The notes beneath the pieces were generated by a model. That model had not been told where the DNA came from. It did not search any database and saw only the letters and a program-made list of their open reading frames with translations. The translations under genes were made by a program, and so were the position numbers. A stretch of 64,000 bases of DNA from Catenulispora acidiphila DSM 44928 (GTDB lineage: Bacteria; Actinomycetota; Actinomycetes; Streptomycetales; Catenulisporaceae): assembly GCF_000024025.1 (NCBI RefSeq), contig NC_013131.1:1178001-1242000 (forward strand), written 5' to 3'. This document shows positions 18,401 to 26,122 of this stretch, one piece after another; positions within the stretch are counted from its first letter, which is position 1; every line of letters begins with the position of its first letter.

Positions 18401-19585
18401 GGGAATCCGCCGCAGGCGATCGACGAGGGCATGCGCAACGCGGTGACGAACGGCGCGCCCGGCATCCTGTACCAGAGCAACTCCGCCGGCGGGAACATCA
18501 CCGGCGGCGGTCCCTACTACTGGGTCGAGCCGGAGACCTACTACGACCCGGCGACGTACGGCAGCCACAGCTTCGGTTTCCACACCGAGATCGGGATGCC
18601 GGTGGTCTCCACGGCCGACAGCCTGCGGAACATGGCCGGCGAACAGCCGGCGTGGCCCATCGGCGGTCCGTGGTACTACCACGACTGGAGCCAGTACGGT
18701 AACCAGTCGCCGCTGCAGTACCAGGCCGCGATCGAAGCCCGGCTCCAGACCTCGAACACCCTCGAGGACTTCGCCCGCAAGGCGCAGTTCGTCAACTATG
18801 AGAACGCGCGCGCGATGTTCGAGGCGTGGAACGCGAACCTGTGGGCCGATGCCAGCGGTCTGATGCTCTGGATGTCGCACCCGGCGTGGCACAGCACGGT
18901 GTGGCAGACCTACGACTATGACTTCGACGTCAACGGCATGTACTACGGCGCGCGCAAGGCGTGCGAGCCCGTGCACGTGCAAGCCGATCCGGTCCACTGG
19001 CAGGTCGTCGCGGTGAACCACACGCCGCACGCGGTGAGCGGCGCGACGGTCTCGGCGCGGCTGTTCGACCTGTCGGGCAGGCAGCTCGGCACGACGCAGA
19101 GCGCTGCGATCAACGTCGCGGTGGCGGACAGTGCGAAGGCCTTCGCGGTGGCATGGACCGACGCGCTTCCCGATCTGCACCTGTTGCGCCTTACGCTCCA
19201 GGACGCCTCGGGCAAGACACTGTCGGAGAACACGTACTGGCGGTACCGCGCTCCGTCGGCGATGCAGGCGCTGAACAAGGCGCAGCAGACCCGGATCACG
19301 GCCTCGATCACCGGGGCGACCAGCGGCGGTGACGGGCGCCGCCAGCTGACGGCGACGGTTCGCAACCAGGGCTCGAGCGTCGCGGCGATGGTGCGGCTAT
19401 CACTGCAGAACCGCGCTTCGGGGCAGCGGGTCTTGCCCACGCTCTACGGAGAGAACTACGTGTGGCTGCTCCCCGGCGAGACGCGCACGATCATCGTGTC
19501 GTTCCCGTCCAGCGCGCTGCCCAAGGAGCAGCCGGAGCTGCACGTCGAGGGCTACAACACGAGCGCGGTCATCGCTCGCGCATAG
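15497..19585 (+). CDS. Secreted glycoside hydrolase family 2 enzyme with three discoidin modules
   Basis: A 1362-residue exported glycosidase. A twin-arginine signal (RASRRTVVAAASTLLAGFA) is followed by a discoidin (F5/8 type C, CBM32-like) module to about residue 215. The GH2 sugar-binding domain follows (about 240-440, SRHSWWYKRDFALP, WLEFDGVNHQAALFLNG), then an Ig-like domain ending in RTTRFGIRQFDYEY. Two further discoidin modules (about 585-855) interrupt the GH2 core before the TIM barrel resumes with VNGVRVLCRGGNWGWDELL. The likely acid/base is Glu968 in CGANEGNPP. RGGNW and NEGN resemble exo-beta-D-glucosaminidases (CsxA type) and beta-mannosidases of GH2. The start is the ATG before the twin-arginine signal; upstream in-frame codons are probably untranslated. 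It would act outside the cell on chitosan- or mannan-like polymers. Confidence 0.88.
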   Translation: MAQESNQPFRASRRTVVAAASTLLAGFAVDTAFPSVGFAAEPGKAGVPGHAPAPGELAMYRPIEVSSTDYAPTPGAFAVDRVTSAGVRGTGWRAAAGDPQWISVDLQAVCQVTSVHLTFEAAAGDPVFVKPTSGNWADGTTGKELLSSYASAFVVEVSTDKKSWTSVYQTASGTGGAVVIDLAAPVSARWVRLTASKRSDANPLGLNGFQVYGSASGHRPAATGWTDWGTHDNHAPGLVVAADGTVPLESGWVLTMDDWAPGDGTALSVPTVDTSGWLPATVPGTVLASLVEQGHLPDPVAGFNNLRIPEALSRHSWWYKRDFALPAALGAGHGRRIWLEFDGVNHQAALFLNGAQIGSLTYPFARAAIEVTEHLVAGEQSLAVKIDPMPIPGSPGDKGPAGQSWVDAGAQIMNMNSPTYLAASGWDWMPAVRDRVSGIWNHVRLRSTGDVVIGDPRVDTVLPALPDTTSASVTIVVPVRNAGSADVSATVTASFDTVRLSQTVTVPAGKNLDVTFAPAKFAQLNLRDPKLWWPNGYGDANLHTLNLAVTVAGQRSDQRTTRFGIRQFDYEYKTPLPFVASADAYTQTTDLGARQARYVRINCQTRATGWGFSLWTLSVLNSATPGTDLALHQPTTASTQDPSNPVTNATDGDANTRWSSDFADDQWIEVDLGASVSFDQVAITWEQAYARTYTVQVSTDGSVWTDAKSVDNTAIPLPFNGGDASLDVESFAAASGRYVRISGGVRETSWGNSLWSLSVLNSATPGVDLALHKTATASTEDPSNPAANATDGNSGTRWSSDYADNQWIQVDLGSSQTFDGVGILWEQAYPKTYVIQVSDDGSSWTDVKTVGLAPESLKISVNGVRVLCRGGNWGWDELLRRMPSDRMDAAIRMHRDMNFTMVRNWVGASNREEFYAACDEFGLLVWNDFPNAWGMDPPDHDAYNSIAADTVLRYRIHPSVVVWCGANEGNPPQAIDEGMRNAVTNGAPGILYQSNSAGGNITGGGPYYWVEPETYYDPATYGSHSFGFHTEIGMPVVSTADSLRNMAGEQPAWPIGGPWYYHDWSQYGNQSPLQYQAAIEARLQTSNTLEDFARKAQFVNYENARAMFEAWNANLWADASGLMLWMSHPAWHSTVWQTYDYDFDVNGMYYGARKACEPVHVQADPVHWQVVAVNHTPHAVSGATVSARLFDLSGRQLGTTQSAAINVAVADSAKAFAVAWTDALPDLHLLRLTLQDASGKTLSENTYWRYRAPSAMQALNKAQQTRITASITGATSGGDGRRQLTATVRNQGSSVAAMVRLSLQNRASGQRVLPTLYGENYVWLLPGETRTIIVSFPSSALPKEQPELHVEGYNTSAVIARA
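17226..18065 (+). repeat. 420-bp tandem duplication encoding two discoidin modules
   Basis: Two consecutive modules of 140 codons repeat in phase. The marker SVLNSATPG is encoded at about 17346 and again exactly 420 bp later; DLALH, TAST, DPSNP, NATDG, RWSSD, QWI-VDLG, WEQAY and QVS-DGS-WTD are kept in both. The duplication is in frame and lies inside the GH2 core. Confidence 0.85.
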
Positions 19586-19597
19586 CGGAAGGCGAGT

Positions 19598-19643
19598 GAG
19601 GCGGGGACATCCGAGCGTGGAACACGCCGGGCGTCCCCGCCTC
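19598..19643. terminator. Bidirectional terminator between GH2 and secY
   Basis: 11-bp arms GAGGCGGGGAC (19598-19608) and GTCCCCGCCTC (19633-19643) flank a 24-base loop, between two convergent genes. Confidence 0.7.
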
Positions 19644-19672
19644 GGTGCTTACGGTCCTTGCGGCGCTGACCG

Positions 19673-21022
19673 CTAGCGCAGGAAGCCCTCGTAATTGTGT
19701 TGCTGGAGCTGCGATTCGATCTGCTTCACGGTCTCCAGGCCGACCCCGACCATGATCAGGATCGTGGTGCCGCCGAAGGGGAACGAGGCGGTGGCGCGCA
19801 GCCCGTCGAGGGCGATCATCGGGATGGCCGCGATCACCGCCAGGTAGAGGGCGCCGGGCCAGGTGATGCGCGTCGCTACGTAATTCAGATACTCGATGGT
19901 CGGCCTGCCAGAGCGGATGCCGGGGATGAAGCCGCCGTACTTCTTCATGTTGTCGGCGATCTCGACGGTGTCGAAGGTGATCGACATGTAGAAGAAGGCG
20001 AAGCCGAGGATCAGCAGGAGGTAGGAAAGCGTGTAGGTCAGCGGGTATCCGTGCACGGTGGTGGTGAGGTTCCGGTTGATCCAGCCCTGCCAGCCCTTGG
20101 TCGCCGTCGTGCCGCCGGTCAGGCCGACCAGCATGACCGGCATCTGCAGGAGCGATGAGGCGAAGATGACCGGGACGACGCCCGGCTGGTTCAGCTTGAG
20201 CGGGATGTACGTCGAGCCGCCGCCGTACGCGCGCCGGCCGATCATGCGTTTGGTGTACTGCACGGGGATGCGGCGCTGGCCCTGCTCGACGAAGACCACC
20301 GCGGCGACGATCAGCACGCCCAGCGCCAGCACGGCGAAGAACACCGGCCAGCCGTTGAGGGTGTGCGAGGACAGCTTGATCGCCCACAGGGAGCCCGGGA
20401 ACCGGGCGGCGATGGAGGTGAACATCAGCACTGACATGCCATTGCCGACGCCGCGGTCGGTGACCAGTTCGCCGAGCCACATGAGCAGCGAGGTCGCGGC
20501 CGTCATGATGATGACCATCACCGCCGTGCCCTCCCAGGTCACCGTCGGATAGAAGACCTGGACGCCTTGGCAGCGCTGGCCGAGCAGATAGCCGGGATTG
20601 TTGCGCGCCGCCGTCAGCGTCATCGTCGATTCCAGGACTGACAGGCCGATGGTCAGGTAGCGCGTGTACTGCGTGATCTTCGCCTGCCCGGCTTGCCCTT
20701 CCTTCTTCAGCGCTTCCAGGCGCGGGACCACGACGGTCAGCAGCTGCAGGATGATCGAGGCTGTGATGTAGGGCGTGATGCCGAGCGCGAAGATGGAGAG
20801 CTGGAGAAACGCGCCGCCCGAGAACAGATTGAGCAGTCCGAAAGCCTGACTGCCGGTGCCCGAAGTGGACGACGCGCCGGTGCACGTGGCCAGATTTCTT
20901 GTCGCGACGCCCGGCAGCGGGATGTGCGCGCCGAAGCGGTAGACCGCCATGATGGCGAGGGTGAACAGTAGCTTTTTACGCAATTCGGGCGTGCGGAACG
21001 CGCGAAAGAACGCGGTGAGCAT
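19673..21022 (-). CDS. secY: Preprotein translocase subunit SecY
   Basis: A 449-residue SecY with ten membrane segments, the channel of the Sec exporter. It has the expected N-terminus (LRKKLLFTLAIMAVYRFGAHIPLPGV), the plug region, FALGITPYITASIILQLL, the cytoplasmic loop QYTKRMIGRRAYGGGSTYIPLKLNQ, and the C-terminal KQIESQLQQHNYEGFL. All are intact, so the protein should work. It is not next to rplO, adk or map, its usual partners, but sits alone between a glycosidase and sigma-factor genes. It may be a second SecY or a relocated one. A hairpin that would sequester its ribosome site lies directly upstream. Confidence 0.95.
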   Translation of the reverse strand: MLTAFFRAFRTPELRKKLLFTLAIMAVYRFGAHIPLPGVATRNLATCTGASSTSGTGSQAFGLLNLFSGGAFLQLSIFALGITPYITASIILQLLTVVVPRLEALKKEGQAGQAKITQYTRYLTIGLSVLESTMTLTAARNNPGYLLGQRCQGVQVFYPTVTWEGTAVMVIIMTAATSLLMWLGELVTDRGVGNGMSVLMFTSIAARFPGSLWAIKLSSHTLNGWPVFFAVLALGVLIVAAVVFVEQGQRRIPVQYTKRMIGRRAYGGGSTYIPLKLNQPGVVPVIFASSLLQMPVMLVGLTGGTTATKGWQGWINRNLTTTVHGYPLTYTLSYLLLILGFAFFYMSITFDTVEIADNMKKYGGFIPGIRSGRPTIEYLNYVATRITWPGALYLAVIAAIPMIALDGLRATASFPFGGTTILIMVGVGLETVKQIESQLQQHNYEGFLR

Positions 21023-21025
21023 CGA

Positions 21026-21069
21026 CGGCCCTCCGGGGTGACGTGATCTGGGTTCTGAGGGGAGGGCCG
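21026..21069 (-). promoter_or_regulatory. Ribosome-site-sequestering hairpin of secY
   Basis: On the minus-strand transcript, CGGCCCTCC (from 21069 to 21061) can pair perfectly with GGAGGGCCG (from 21034 to 21026). The second arm contains the GGAGGG ribosome site and ends three bases before the secY ATG; the loop is 26 bases. Pairing would hide the ribosome site, suggesting translational control of secY. Confidence 0.6.
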
Positions 21070-21117
21070 CGTGCCGCGACCGGTTGTGGAGCTATGGGAG
21101 CTGCTGCGCTACTGGAG

Positions 21118-21573
21118 CTATGCGGCTGCCCTGAGGCCGGCCAGCGGTCCGCGGTATGCCCCGCGCCAGGTCGCGATGGCGTCCGCTATCGACGCGGTGA
21201 TCGTGGACGTGGGCGCGACGGTGATCGATGTGGTCGCGGACACGGACGCCGACGGCGGAACAGGCGCGGGCGGCGTCTGAACATCAGACCCCTGATTCCC
21301 GCCGTACGTTCCGCTGCCGGGAATGGTGGTCGGACGCGTCGGCGCGCCGGAATCGTTGAGCGCGTAGACGGTGCCCAGCCCGATCGCCGCCGCGGCGGCC
21401 GCGGATCCGACGGCCTTGCCGACCGTCCGGTGCCGCCGGACCCGCTGTCCCCGGTCGAGCGCGCGGCGGGTCAGGGCGTCGATGTCGGGACGGCATTCTG
21501 CCGCGGTGGCGTCGAAGGCCGCGCGGACCGTTCCCGTGCCGTCGGCGGCGGTTTCGAAGATGTCGGTGGACAC
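21118..21573 (-). CDS. Small membrane protein paired with an ECF sigma factor
   Basis: A 151-residue protein: a cytoplasmic N-terminus of about 50 residues with basic RRHRTVGK, one membrane segment (about 52-70, AVGSAAAAAAIGLGTVYAL) and a Ser/Thr/Pro-rich outer tail. GTG start with GGAAGGAAGG upstream. It lies 65 bases after the ECF sigma gene on the same strand. By position it may modulate that sigma factor, but no recognised anti-sigma domain is present. The same sigma-then-membrane-protein arrangement occurs twice more in this window. Confidence 0.65.
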   Translation of the reverse strand: MSTDIFETAADGTGTVRAAFDATAAECRPDIDALTRRALDRGQRVRRHRTVGKAVGSAAAAAAIGLGTVYALNDSGAPTRPTTIPGSGTYGGNQGSDVQTPPAPVPPSASVSATTSITVAPTSTITASIADAIATWRGAYRGPLAGLRAAA

Positions 21574-21638
21574 AGGTCGGCCTTCCTTCCAAGTCGTGAG
21601 TCTGCGGCGGTCGGCGGTCGGCGGTCGGCGGGCGGTGG

Positions 21639-22142
21639 TCAGCCGAGGAGTCGTTCGGGGAACACCTCGCCGAGCGCGACGCGCAATCGGCCGAGGGCTC
21701 GCGAGGACTGAGTACGCACGGAGGCGGAGCTGATGTTCAGGACCGACGCGACCTCCTCGACACTGAGGTCCTCCCAATACCGGAGCACGACCACGGCCCG
21801 GTCCCTGACGGACAGATTCGCCAGCTCCGCGAGCAGCGTCAGCCGCACCGCGGAATCGACGTCCTCGATGCCCCGCTCCGGCGGCTCGGCGATCGGCTGC
21901 TCCGTCGAGCGCTTCCGGCGGCGCTGGCTGATGAAGGTGCGCGTGAGGACGGTCTGCGCGTAGGCAGCGGGGTTCTCGACCCGGCTGACCCTGCGCCACG
22001 CCACGAACACCTTGACGAGGGCCTCTTGGGTGAGGTCCTCGGCAAGGTGCCAGTCGCCGCCGGCCAGGAAGTACGCGGTACGGAAGAGTCGGGCCCCGTG
22101 TGCGGCAGTGAAATCCTGAAACGCCTGCCGGTCATCCTTCAT
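21639..22142 (-). CDS. SigE-family ECF sigma factor
   Basis: A 167-residue ECF sigma factor. Region 2 is FQDFTAAHGARLFRTAYFLAGGDWHLAEDLTQEALVKVFVAWRRV; region 4 is LSVRDRAVVVLRYWEDLSVEEVASVLNISSASVRTQSSRALGRLR. The start ATG (MKDDRQAF) has GAGGAG upstream; an in-frame codon 14 residues earlier is less likely. It heads a two-gene operon with the small membrane protein. A terminator at 22249-22282 separates it from the next sigma pair. Confidence 0.9.
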   Translation of the reverse strand: MKDDRQAFQDFTAAHGARLFRTAYFLAGGDWHLAEDLTQEALVKVFVAWRRVSRVENPAAYAQTVLTRTFISQRRRKRSTEQPIAEPPERGIEDVDSAVRLTLLAELANLSVRDRAVVVLRYWEDLSVEEVASVLNISSASVRTQSSRALGRLRVALGEVFPERLLG

Positions 22143-22248
22143 CTCCTCTGCCTTCGTCGCCCGCGCTGTTTGACGTCCACACAAGGTTCAACGCGCGAGG
22201 GCGAGCGCTTTGTGACACCTCGGCGACGGCGATTTCGCCAGACACGGA

Positions 22249-22282
22249 GAAGGCCGACGATTCCGTGGAATCGTCGGCCTTC
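22249..22282. terminator. Terminator of the upstream sigma/membrane-protein operon
   Basis: Perfect 16-bp arms GAAGGCCGACGATTCC and GGAATCGTCGGCCTTC (in practice a 14-bp stem with a 6-base loop), 12 bases beyond the stop of the leftward gene at 22294. Confidence 0.85.
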
Positions 22283-22293
22283 CGGCGTGGTCA

Positions 22294-23409
22294 TCACCCC
22301 TTCAGGGGTACCTCCGGCGTCATGCCCGGGCAGACCGTGTTCGCCGGCAGCAGTTCGCGCGCGCTCTGCTCCTGTGCGGCGGAGGTGCCGCCCAGCAGGG
22401 GGGCGGTGGCTGTGGTCCCGTCGGGGCGGACGATCTTCACCTCGGTGAGCGTCGGGTACATCCCCGGGTTGCCGGAGTCCAACGGCACTTCGGCGACGCC
22501 GGACGCGCCGACCGTGACCGTGCTCGACTGGAAGGGCGTCGGAGGGGTCAAGCCGTCGGTGTTCGTGCCCGACACCGTCACCTTCGAGCCGGGGGCGGCG
22601 ACGACGGGTTCGTAGAATTCCTGGGCCGGCTGGTCGAGTTCGGCCAGGGCCGCGGCGTCGATGCGGGCCGCGGTCGTCGTGTCGATGGTGGTCGGCAGCA
22701 TGAGCCAGACGCCCTTGTAGGTGTCGAGGCCGACCATGCGGTAGGTGGCGCCGCCGTGGCTGACGTCGACGAGGGCCGCGCCGTTCCCGCCGGAGTGCGC
22801 CAGGTCGCCGGCCCACCGGAGCGTGAAGGTGTAGGAGCTCAGGGAGTAGCCGCACAGTTTGAAGCTGCCGACCAGGTTGTCCAGCACGTTCCGGGTGCCT
22901 TGGTCGACCGGCTCGCCGTACGCGTGGACGATGGCGTTCACCGTCGGCACCGCCTCGGTCGTCGCCGTCTTATAGCCGGGGAACAGCGAGAAGTCCGAGG
23001 GCCAGCCGAGCATCATCGGCTGGGAGGTCGACGGCATCGACCACGACGGTGAGGTCTGGGGGGTCGGCGGATCGCCGGCTTTCGCAGCGCTCGTCGACGG
23101 CGTGGCCGATGGGGTCGGCGCTGCTGGGGTCGGCTTCGCGGCCGGTGTCCTGTCGCTGCCCGGCGCGGCGCCGGAACTCTGGACGGACGCCGAACTCCCG
23201 CGTCCTACTTCGTCGCCGATCCCGATCGCCGCCCCGAGCACGGCCACGACGGCGAGCGAAGCGCCGATGGCGGTCCGCCTCTTCCGGTCGCGGGAGACCG
23301 CTATGCCGACCGGACCGTACGGGTCCGTGGTCTGAGGGGTCTCGGCCGCGGCCGCGCGCAGACTGGTGGCCAACTCGTCTGTGAAGTCGTTGTCGAGCTC
23401 ATCGCTCAT
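22294..23409 (-). CDS. Membrane-anchored partner of ECF sigma factor
   Basis: A 371-residue protein: about 45 cytoplasmic residues (DELATSLRAAAAETPQTTDPYGPVGIAVSRDRKRR), one membrane segment (about 48-66), a Ser/Pro/Ala-rich linker and a globular outer domain of about 240 residues containing two Cys (LCGYSLSS; TVCPGMTPE). I chose the ATG with GGAGG six bases upstream over an in-frame ATG five codons earlier that lacks a ribosome site. It is placed 20 bases after the sigma gene. The outer domain has no fold I recognise; a regulatory or sensory role is inferred from the pairing. Confidence 0.68.
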   Translation of the reverse strand: MSDELDNDFTDELATSLRAAAAETPQTTDPYGPVGIAVSRDRKRRTAIGASLAVVAVLGAAIGIGDEVGRGSSASVQSSGAAPGSDRTPAAKPTPAAPTPSATPSTSAAKAGDPPTPQTSPSWSMPSTSQPMMLGWPSDFSLFPGYKTATTEAVPTVNAIVHAYGEPVDQGTRNVLDNLVGSFKLCGYSLSSYTFTLRWAGDLAHSGGNGAALVDVSHGGATYRMVGLDTYKGVWLMLPTTIDTTTAARIDAAALAELDQPAQEFYEPVVAAPGSKVTVSGTNTDGLTPPTPFQSSTVTVGASGVAEVPLDSGNPGMYPTLTEVKIVRPDGTTATAPLLGGTSAAQEQSARELLPANTVCPGMTPEVPLKG

Positions 23410-23429
23410 GGTGTCCTCCGTCATCGGGT

Positions 23430-23984
23430 CTACCCGGCTCTCCGTGTGGTCGCCGCGGCCCGTTCGGCCGCGGCCTCCGTCCCGAGATGGGTCCGGAGCT
23501 TGGCCAGGGCTCTGGAGGTCTGGGACTTGACGGTTCCGACGGAGCATCCGAGAACCTCGGCGGTCTCGGTCTCCTTGAGGTCTTCCAGGAAGCGCAGAAC
23601 GATGATCGCCCGCATGCGCGGCGGTAGGGTCAGCACAGCGCGCCACACCTGGTCGCGCCGGTCGACGGCTTCAGTGCCGTCGGCCGTCGCGACATCGGGC
23701 AGGAACGCCACGGGGCGTTCGGAGCGGTGCGCGACACGCCGCCACCAGGAGGCGTGCAGATGGATCACGATCTGCCGCGCGTACAGCTCCGGCACGTCCC
23801 GCCGCTCGATCCGGTGCCAGGCGCGGTACGTCCGCACCAGCGCCGTCTGCACCAGATCCTCTGCTCGGGCGTAGTCGCCGGTCAGAACGTAGGCCGTGCG
23901 CACCAGCCGATGCCGGCTGTCGATCACGAACCGTCGGAAGTCCTCTTCCTGTTCCGCCCGCACTACGCGCCCCCCATCGTCCAC
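23430..23984 (-). CDS. SigE-family ECF sigma factor
   Basis: A 184-residue ECF sigma factor. Region 2 is FRRFVIDSRHRLVRTAYVLTGDYARAEDLVQTALVRTYRAWHRI; region 4 is LPPRMRAIIVLRFLEDLKETETAEVLGCSVGTVKSQTSRALAKLR. It is GTG-initiated; a second GTG seven codons in could also be used. It is part of a leftward run of cupin, sigma factor and membrane protein with 72- and 20-base gaps, possibly one operon. Confidence 0.9.
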   Translation of the reverse strand: MDDGGRVVRAEQEEDFRRFVIDSRHRLVRTAYVLTGDYARAEDLVQTALVRTYRAWHRIERRDVPELYARQIVIHLHASWWRRVAHRSERPVAFLPDVATADGTEAVDRRDQVWRAVLTLPPRMRAIIVLRFLEDLKETETAEVLGCSVGTVKSQTSRALAKLRTHLGTEAAAERAAATTRRAG

Positions 23985-24056
23985 GTCCGGCCTCTGCCGG
24001 ACACCGTCAGGAACCAGAGCCCTCGAGGAGGCAAGAAGGTTGGCTCGCGCACGACA

Positions 24057-24428
24057 TTAGACAGCCGGCGCAGAGCCCTTCCATTTGTCCGGGTAGAACA
24101 GGAGCAGCGTGCAGCCGGTGTCGCTGTACGGTTGGTGGGACGTGCCCTGCTCCGCGCAGACCAGGGAACCGGCCGGGCAGCGGTCGTCGACCTTGTTGAC
24201 CCCCGTTCCCGGGACGCCTGTGCGCAGCACGCCGGACTGGACGTAGACCGCTTCCGCGCTATCGCTGTGTATGTCTTCGCCCGGCCATACGGCACCCGGA
24301 GCGAAGGTGACTTCCAGCGCCACGGGTGATCCGCCGGCATCGGTGCGCAGAACCTTCGCGCTGATCTCCGGGGAGATCGCGAACGTGCTGGGGATGTCGG
24401 TGGTCAGCACGGCGTCGAAATCGGCCAT
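24057..24428 (-). CDS. Cupin-domain protein
   Basis: A 123-residue single-cupin protein. The two cupin motifs are recognisable: GAVWPGEDIHSDSAEAVYVQSGVL and later GTSHQPYSDTGCTLLLFY. Metal ligands are partly kept (His in IHSD, Glu in AEAVY, His in SHQPY). It could be a small sugar- or acid-modifying enzyme or a ligand sensor. The start is fixed by AAGGA upstream. It lies just upstream of an ECF sigma gene, which recalls the cupin-containing ChrR regulators, but it lacks their N-terminal zinc anti-sigma domain. Confidence 0.72.
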   Translation of the reverse strand: MADFDAVLTTDIPSTFAISPEISAKVLRTDAGGSPVALEVTFAPGAVWPGEDIHSDSAEAVYVQSGVLRTGVPGTGVNKVDDRCPAGSLVCAEQGTSHQPYSDTGCTLLLFYPDKWKGSAPAV

Positions 24429-24493
24429 TTGAGGTTCCTTCTTGAGGTTGGGGCCATTGCTTCGCGTATAAGCTCCCTGGTTTGGTAGGCCGC

Positions 24494-24537
24494 GTCCACG
24501 GTGGACTGTGCACGATCCGGACCCGCAATGGTGAATC
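24494..24537. promoter_or_regulatory. 44-bp regulatory element, copy 1 (inverted)
   Basis: This 44-bp segment between the cupin and PucR-like genes matches, on the opposite strand and without gaps, 33 of 44 positions of a segment at 26218-26261 past the end of the PucR-like gene. Conserved blocks are GATTCACCA, CGTGCA and TCCACCGT. It is probably a binding site for the regulator encoded between the copies. Confidence 0.6.
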
Positions 24538-24577
24538 TTGCCCACCCGTCGCCGCCGCCCGCCTAGGATCGCCTGAC

Positions 24578-26122
24578 ATGACGACCGTGAGTGCCCGGTA
24601 CGAGACCGGGTTGCTGCATGTCGAGCGGCTGCTGGCCGATCCGGCGGCCCGCCCCAGCGGTGCGGCCCTGGTCGGGGCGCTCGCCGTCGATCTGGACGGG
24701 GCGGTCGTCGTCCTCGGCGCGGACGGCGCGGTGCTCGCGCGGGCCGGCAGTGCGGCCGGGGCTCACGTCGCGCGCCGGTTCGTCACGCTGGACGGCAGCG
24801 CGACCGGCACTGCGAGCGGCGCCGCGAACGGCACTGCGACCGGCAGCGCGGAACGCGGTCTGGGAGAAGGACAGCAGGACTGGTCCGACTGGTCCGTCCG
24901 CGTGTGGCCGCTCGCCGCCGGCGGGGGCAGATCCCTGGTGGCCGCGCGCCGCCGGCCGTGGACGTCGCCGATCGAGGCCACGGCGGGCCGGGCCGCGACG
25001 ATCATCGCCACCGCCCTGCTGGCCGACGAGAACGACATCGAGCGGGAGCGGCTGGCCGGCGGGCGCCGGGCGGTCTGGCGCTCCGTGCTCCAACTGCTGA
25101 TGACCGGTCAGGTCGCCGAGGCGCAGCGGGTGGCCGGCGCGCTGGAGCCGGCGATCCTCGACACGGACCGGGTGCGGATGCACGTGCTGGCCGGGCGGCC
25201 GCGCGACCGGAATTCGTTGCTCGGGGCTTGCGAAACGCGCCTGGCCGGGCTCGCCGTGTGCGTCTCCTGCCCGGCCCGGTCGGGTCACGTGATCATCATC
25301 GAACCGGTGCATGGCGCCCAGCCGGTGCGGGGGATCGAGCCGGGCAGCGAAGGGCTCGCGCCCGTGCCCGCCGCGCTCGCCGAACTGACGACGGGTTCTG
25401 CGACCCGCAGGTTGGGGAGCAGCCGGTGCCACCCGATCGCGGCCACCGCGGCCGGATACGTGCAGGCGGTCGGCGCGCTCGCCGTGGCCGCCGTCCGTCC
25501 GGACCGGATGGCGGACGCCGAGGAGAGCACAGGCCTGACCGACCTGCTCCCGGCCGAGGCCGGCGGGTGGGCTTCGGCAGTCCTGGCACCCCTGATCGCC
25601 GGGGACGAGGACGGCACCTTGCGCCACACCCTCGCCGTCGCGCTGGCTTTCACCCGAGCCGAGGCGGCGGCGATCCTCGGTGTGCACCGGAACACGGTGC
25701 ACGCCCGGCTGGCCACCGCAGCCCACCTGCTGCGAGTGGACCTGGGCCGACTCCCGGAGCGGGCCGCGATCGACCTCGCGCTGCGCGCTCAGTCCGGTGT
25801 CGGCGAGGCGAGCCTGCCCGAGGTCCTCAGCGCTCCGCAGCTCAAGATCTGGGCCGCCGATCTCCTGGACCGACTGGACGGCTCGGTCGCTCCGCGCGGA
25901 CCGGCGCGCATGCGAGACCTGCTGCGGGCATTCATCTGTGCCGACGGGGGTATCACAGTGGCCGCGTACGCGGTGGGACTGAGCCCGAACTCGGCAAGCC
26001 GCTGGCTGGTGGCGGCGGAAGCCGTCGGCGGACTGCGATTGCGCCACGGCTACGGCGGCGCCCACGAAGTGGCAGTCGCGCTGGCTGTGGACGAAGGGCT
26101 TCCTCTGCTGCCGGGTCGCTGA
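24578..26122 (+). CDS. PucR-like transcriptional regulator
   Basis: A 514-residue cytoplasmic regulator. After an N-terminal sensor-like region (residues 1-140), which holds a short Gly/Ala/Thr/Ser-rich stretch near residues 70-90, comes a middle domain. A PucR/CdaR-type helix-turn-helix then reads LAFTRAEAAAILGVHRNTVHARLATAAHLLRVDL (about 355-390). A second predicted helix-turn-helix at the C-terminus (GITVAAYAVGLSPNSASRWL) is unusual. The start ATG has a weak AGGA site. The gene stands alone and faces away from the cupin gene. Identical-length inverted elements flank it, suggesting autoregulation and control of the downstream conservon or upstream cupin. Confidence 0.75.
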   Translation: MTTVSARYETGLLHVERLLADPAARPSGAALVGALAVDLDGAVVVLGADGAVLARAGSAAGAHVARRFVTLDGSATGTASGAANGTATGSAERGLGEGQQDWSDWSVRVWPLAAGGGRSLVAARRRPWTSPIEATAGRAATIIATALLADENDIERERLAGGRRAVWRSVLQLLMTGQVAEAQRVAGALEPAILDTDRVRMHVLAGRPRDRNSLLGACETRLAGLAVCVSCPARSGHVIIIEPVHGAQPVRGIEPGSEGLAPVPAALAELTTGSATRRLGSSRCHPIAATAAGYVQAVGALAVAAVRPDRMADAEESTGLTDLLPAEAGGWASAVLAPLIAGDEDGTLRHTLAVALAFTRAEAAAILGVHRNTVHARLATAAHLLRVDLGRLPERAAIDLALRAQSGVGEASLPEVLSAPQLKIWAADLLDRLDGSVAPRGPARMRDLLRAFICADGGITVAAYAVGLSPNSASRWLVAAEAVGGLRLRHGYGGAHEVAVALAVDEGLPLLPGR

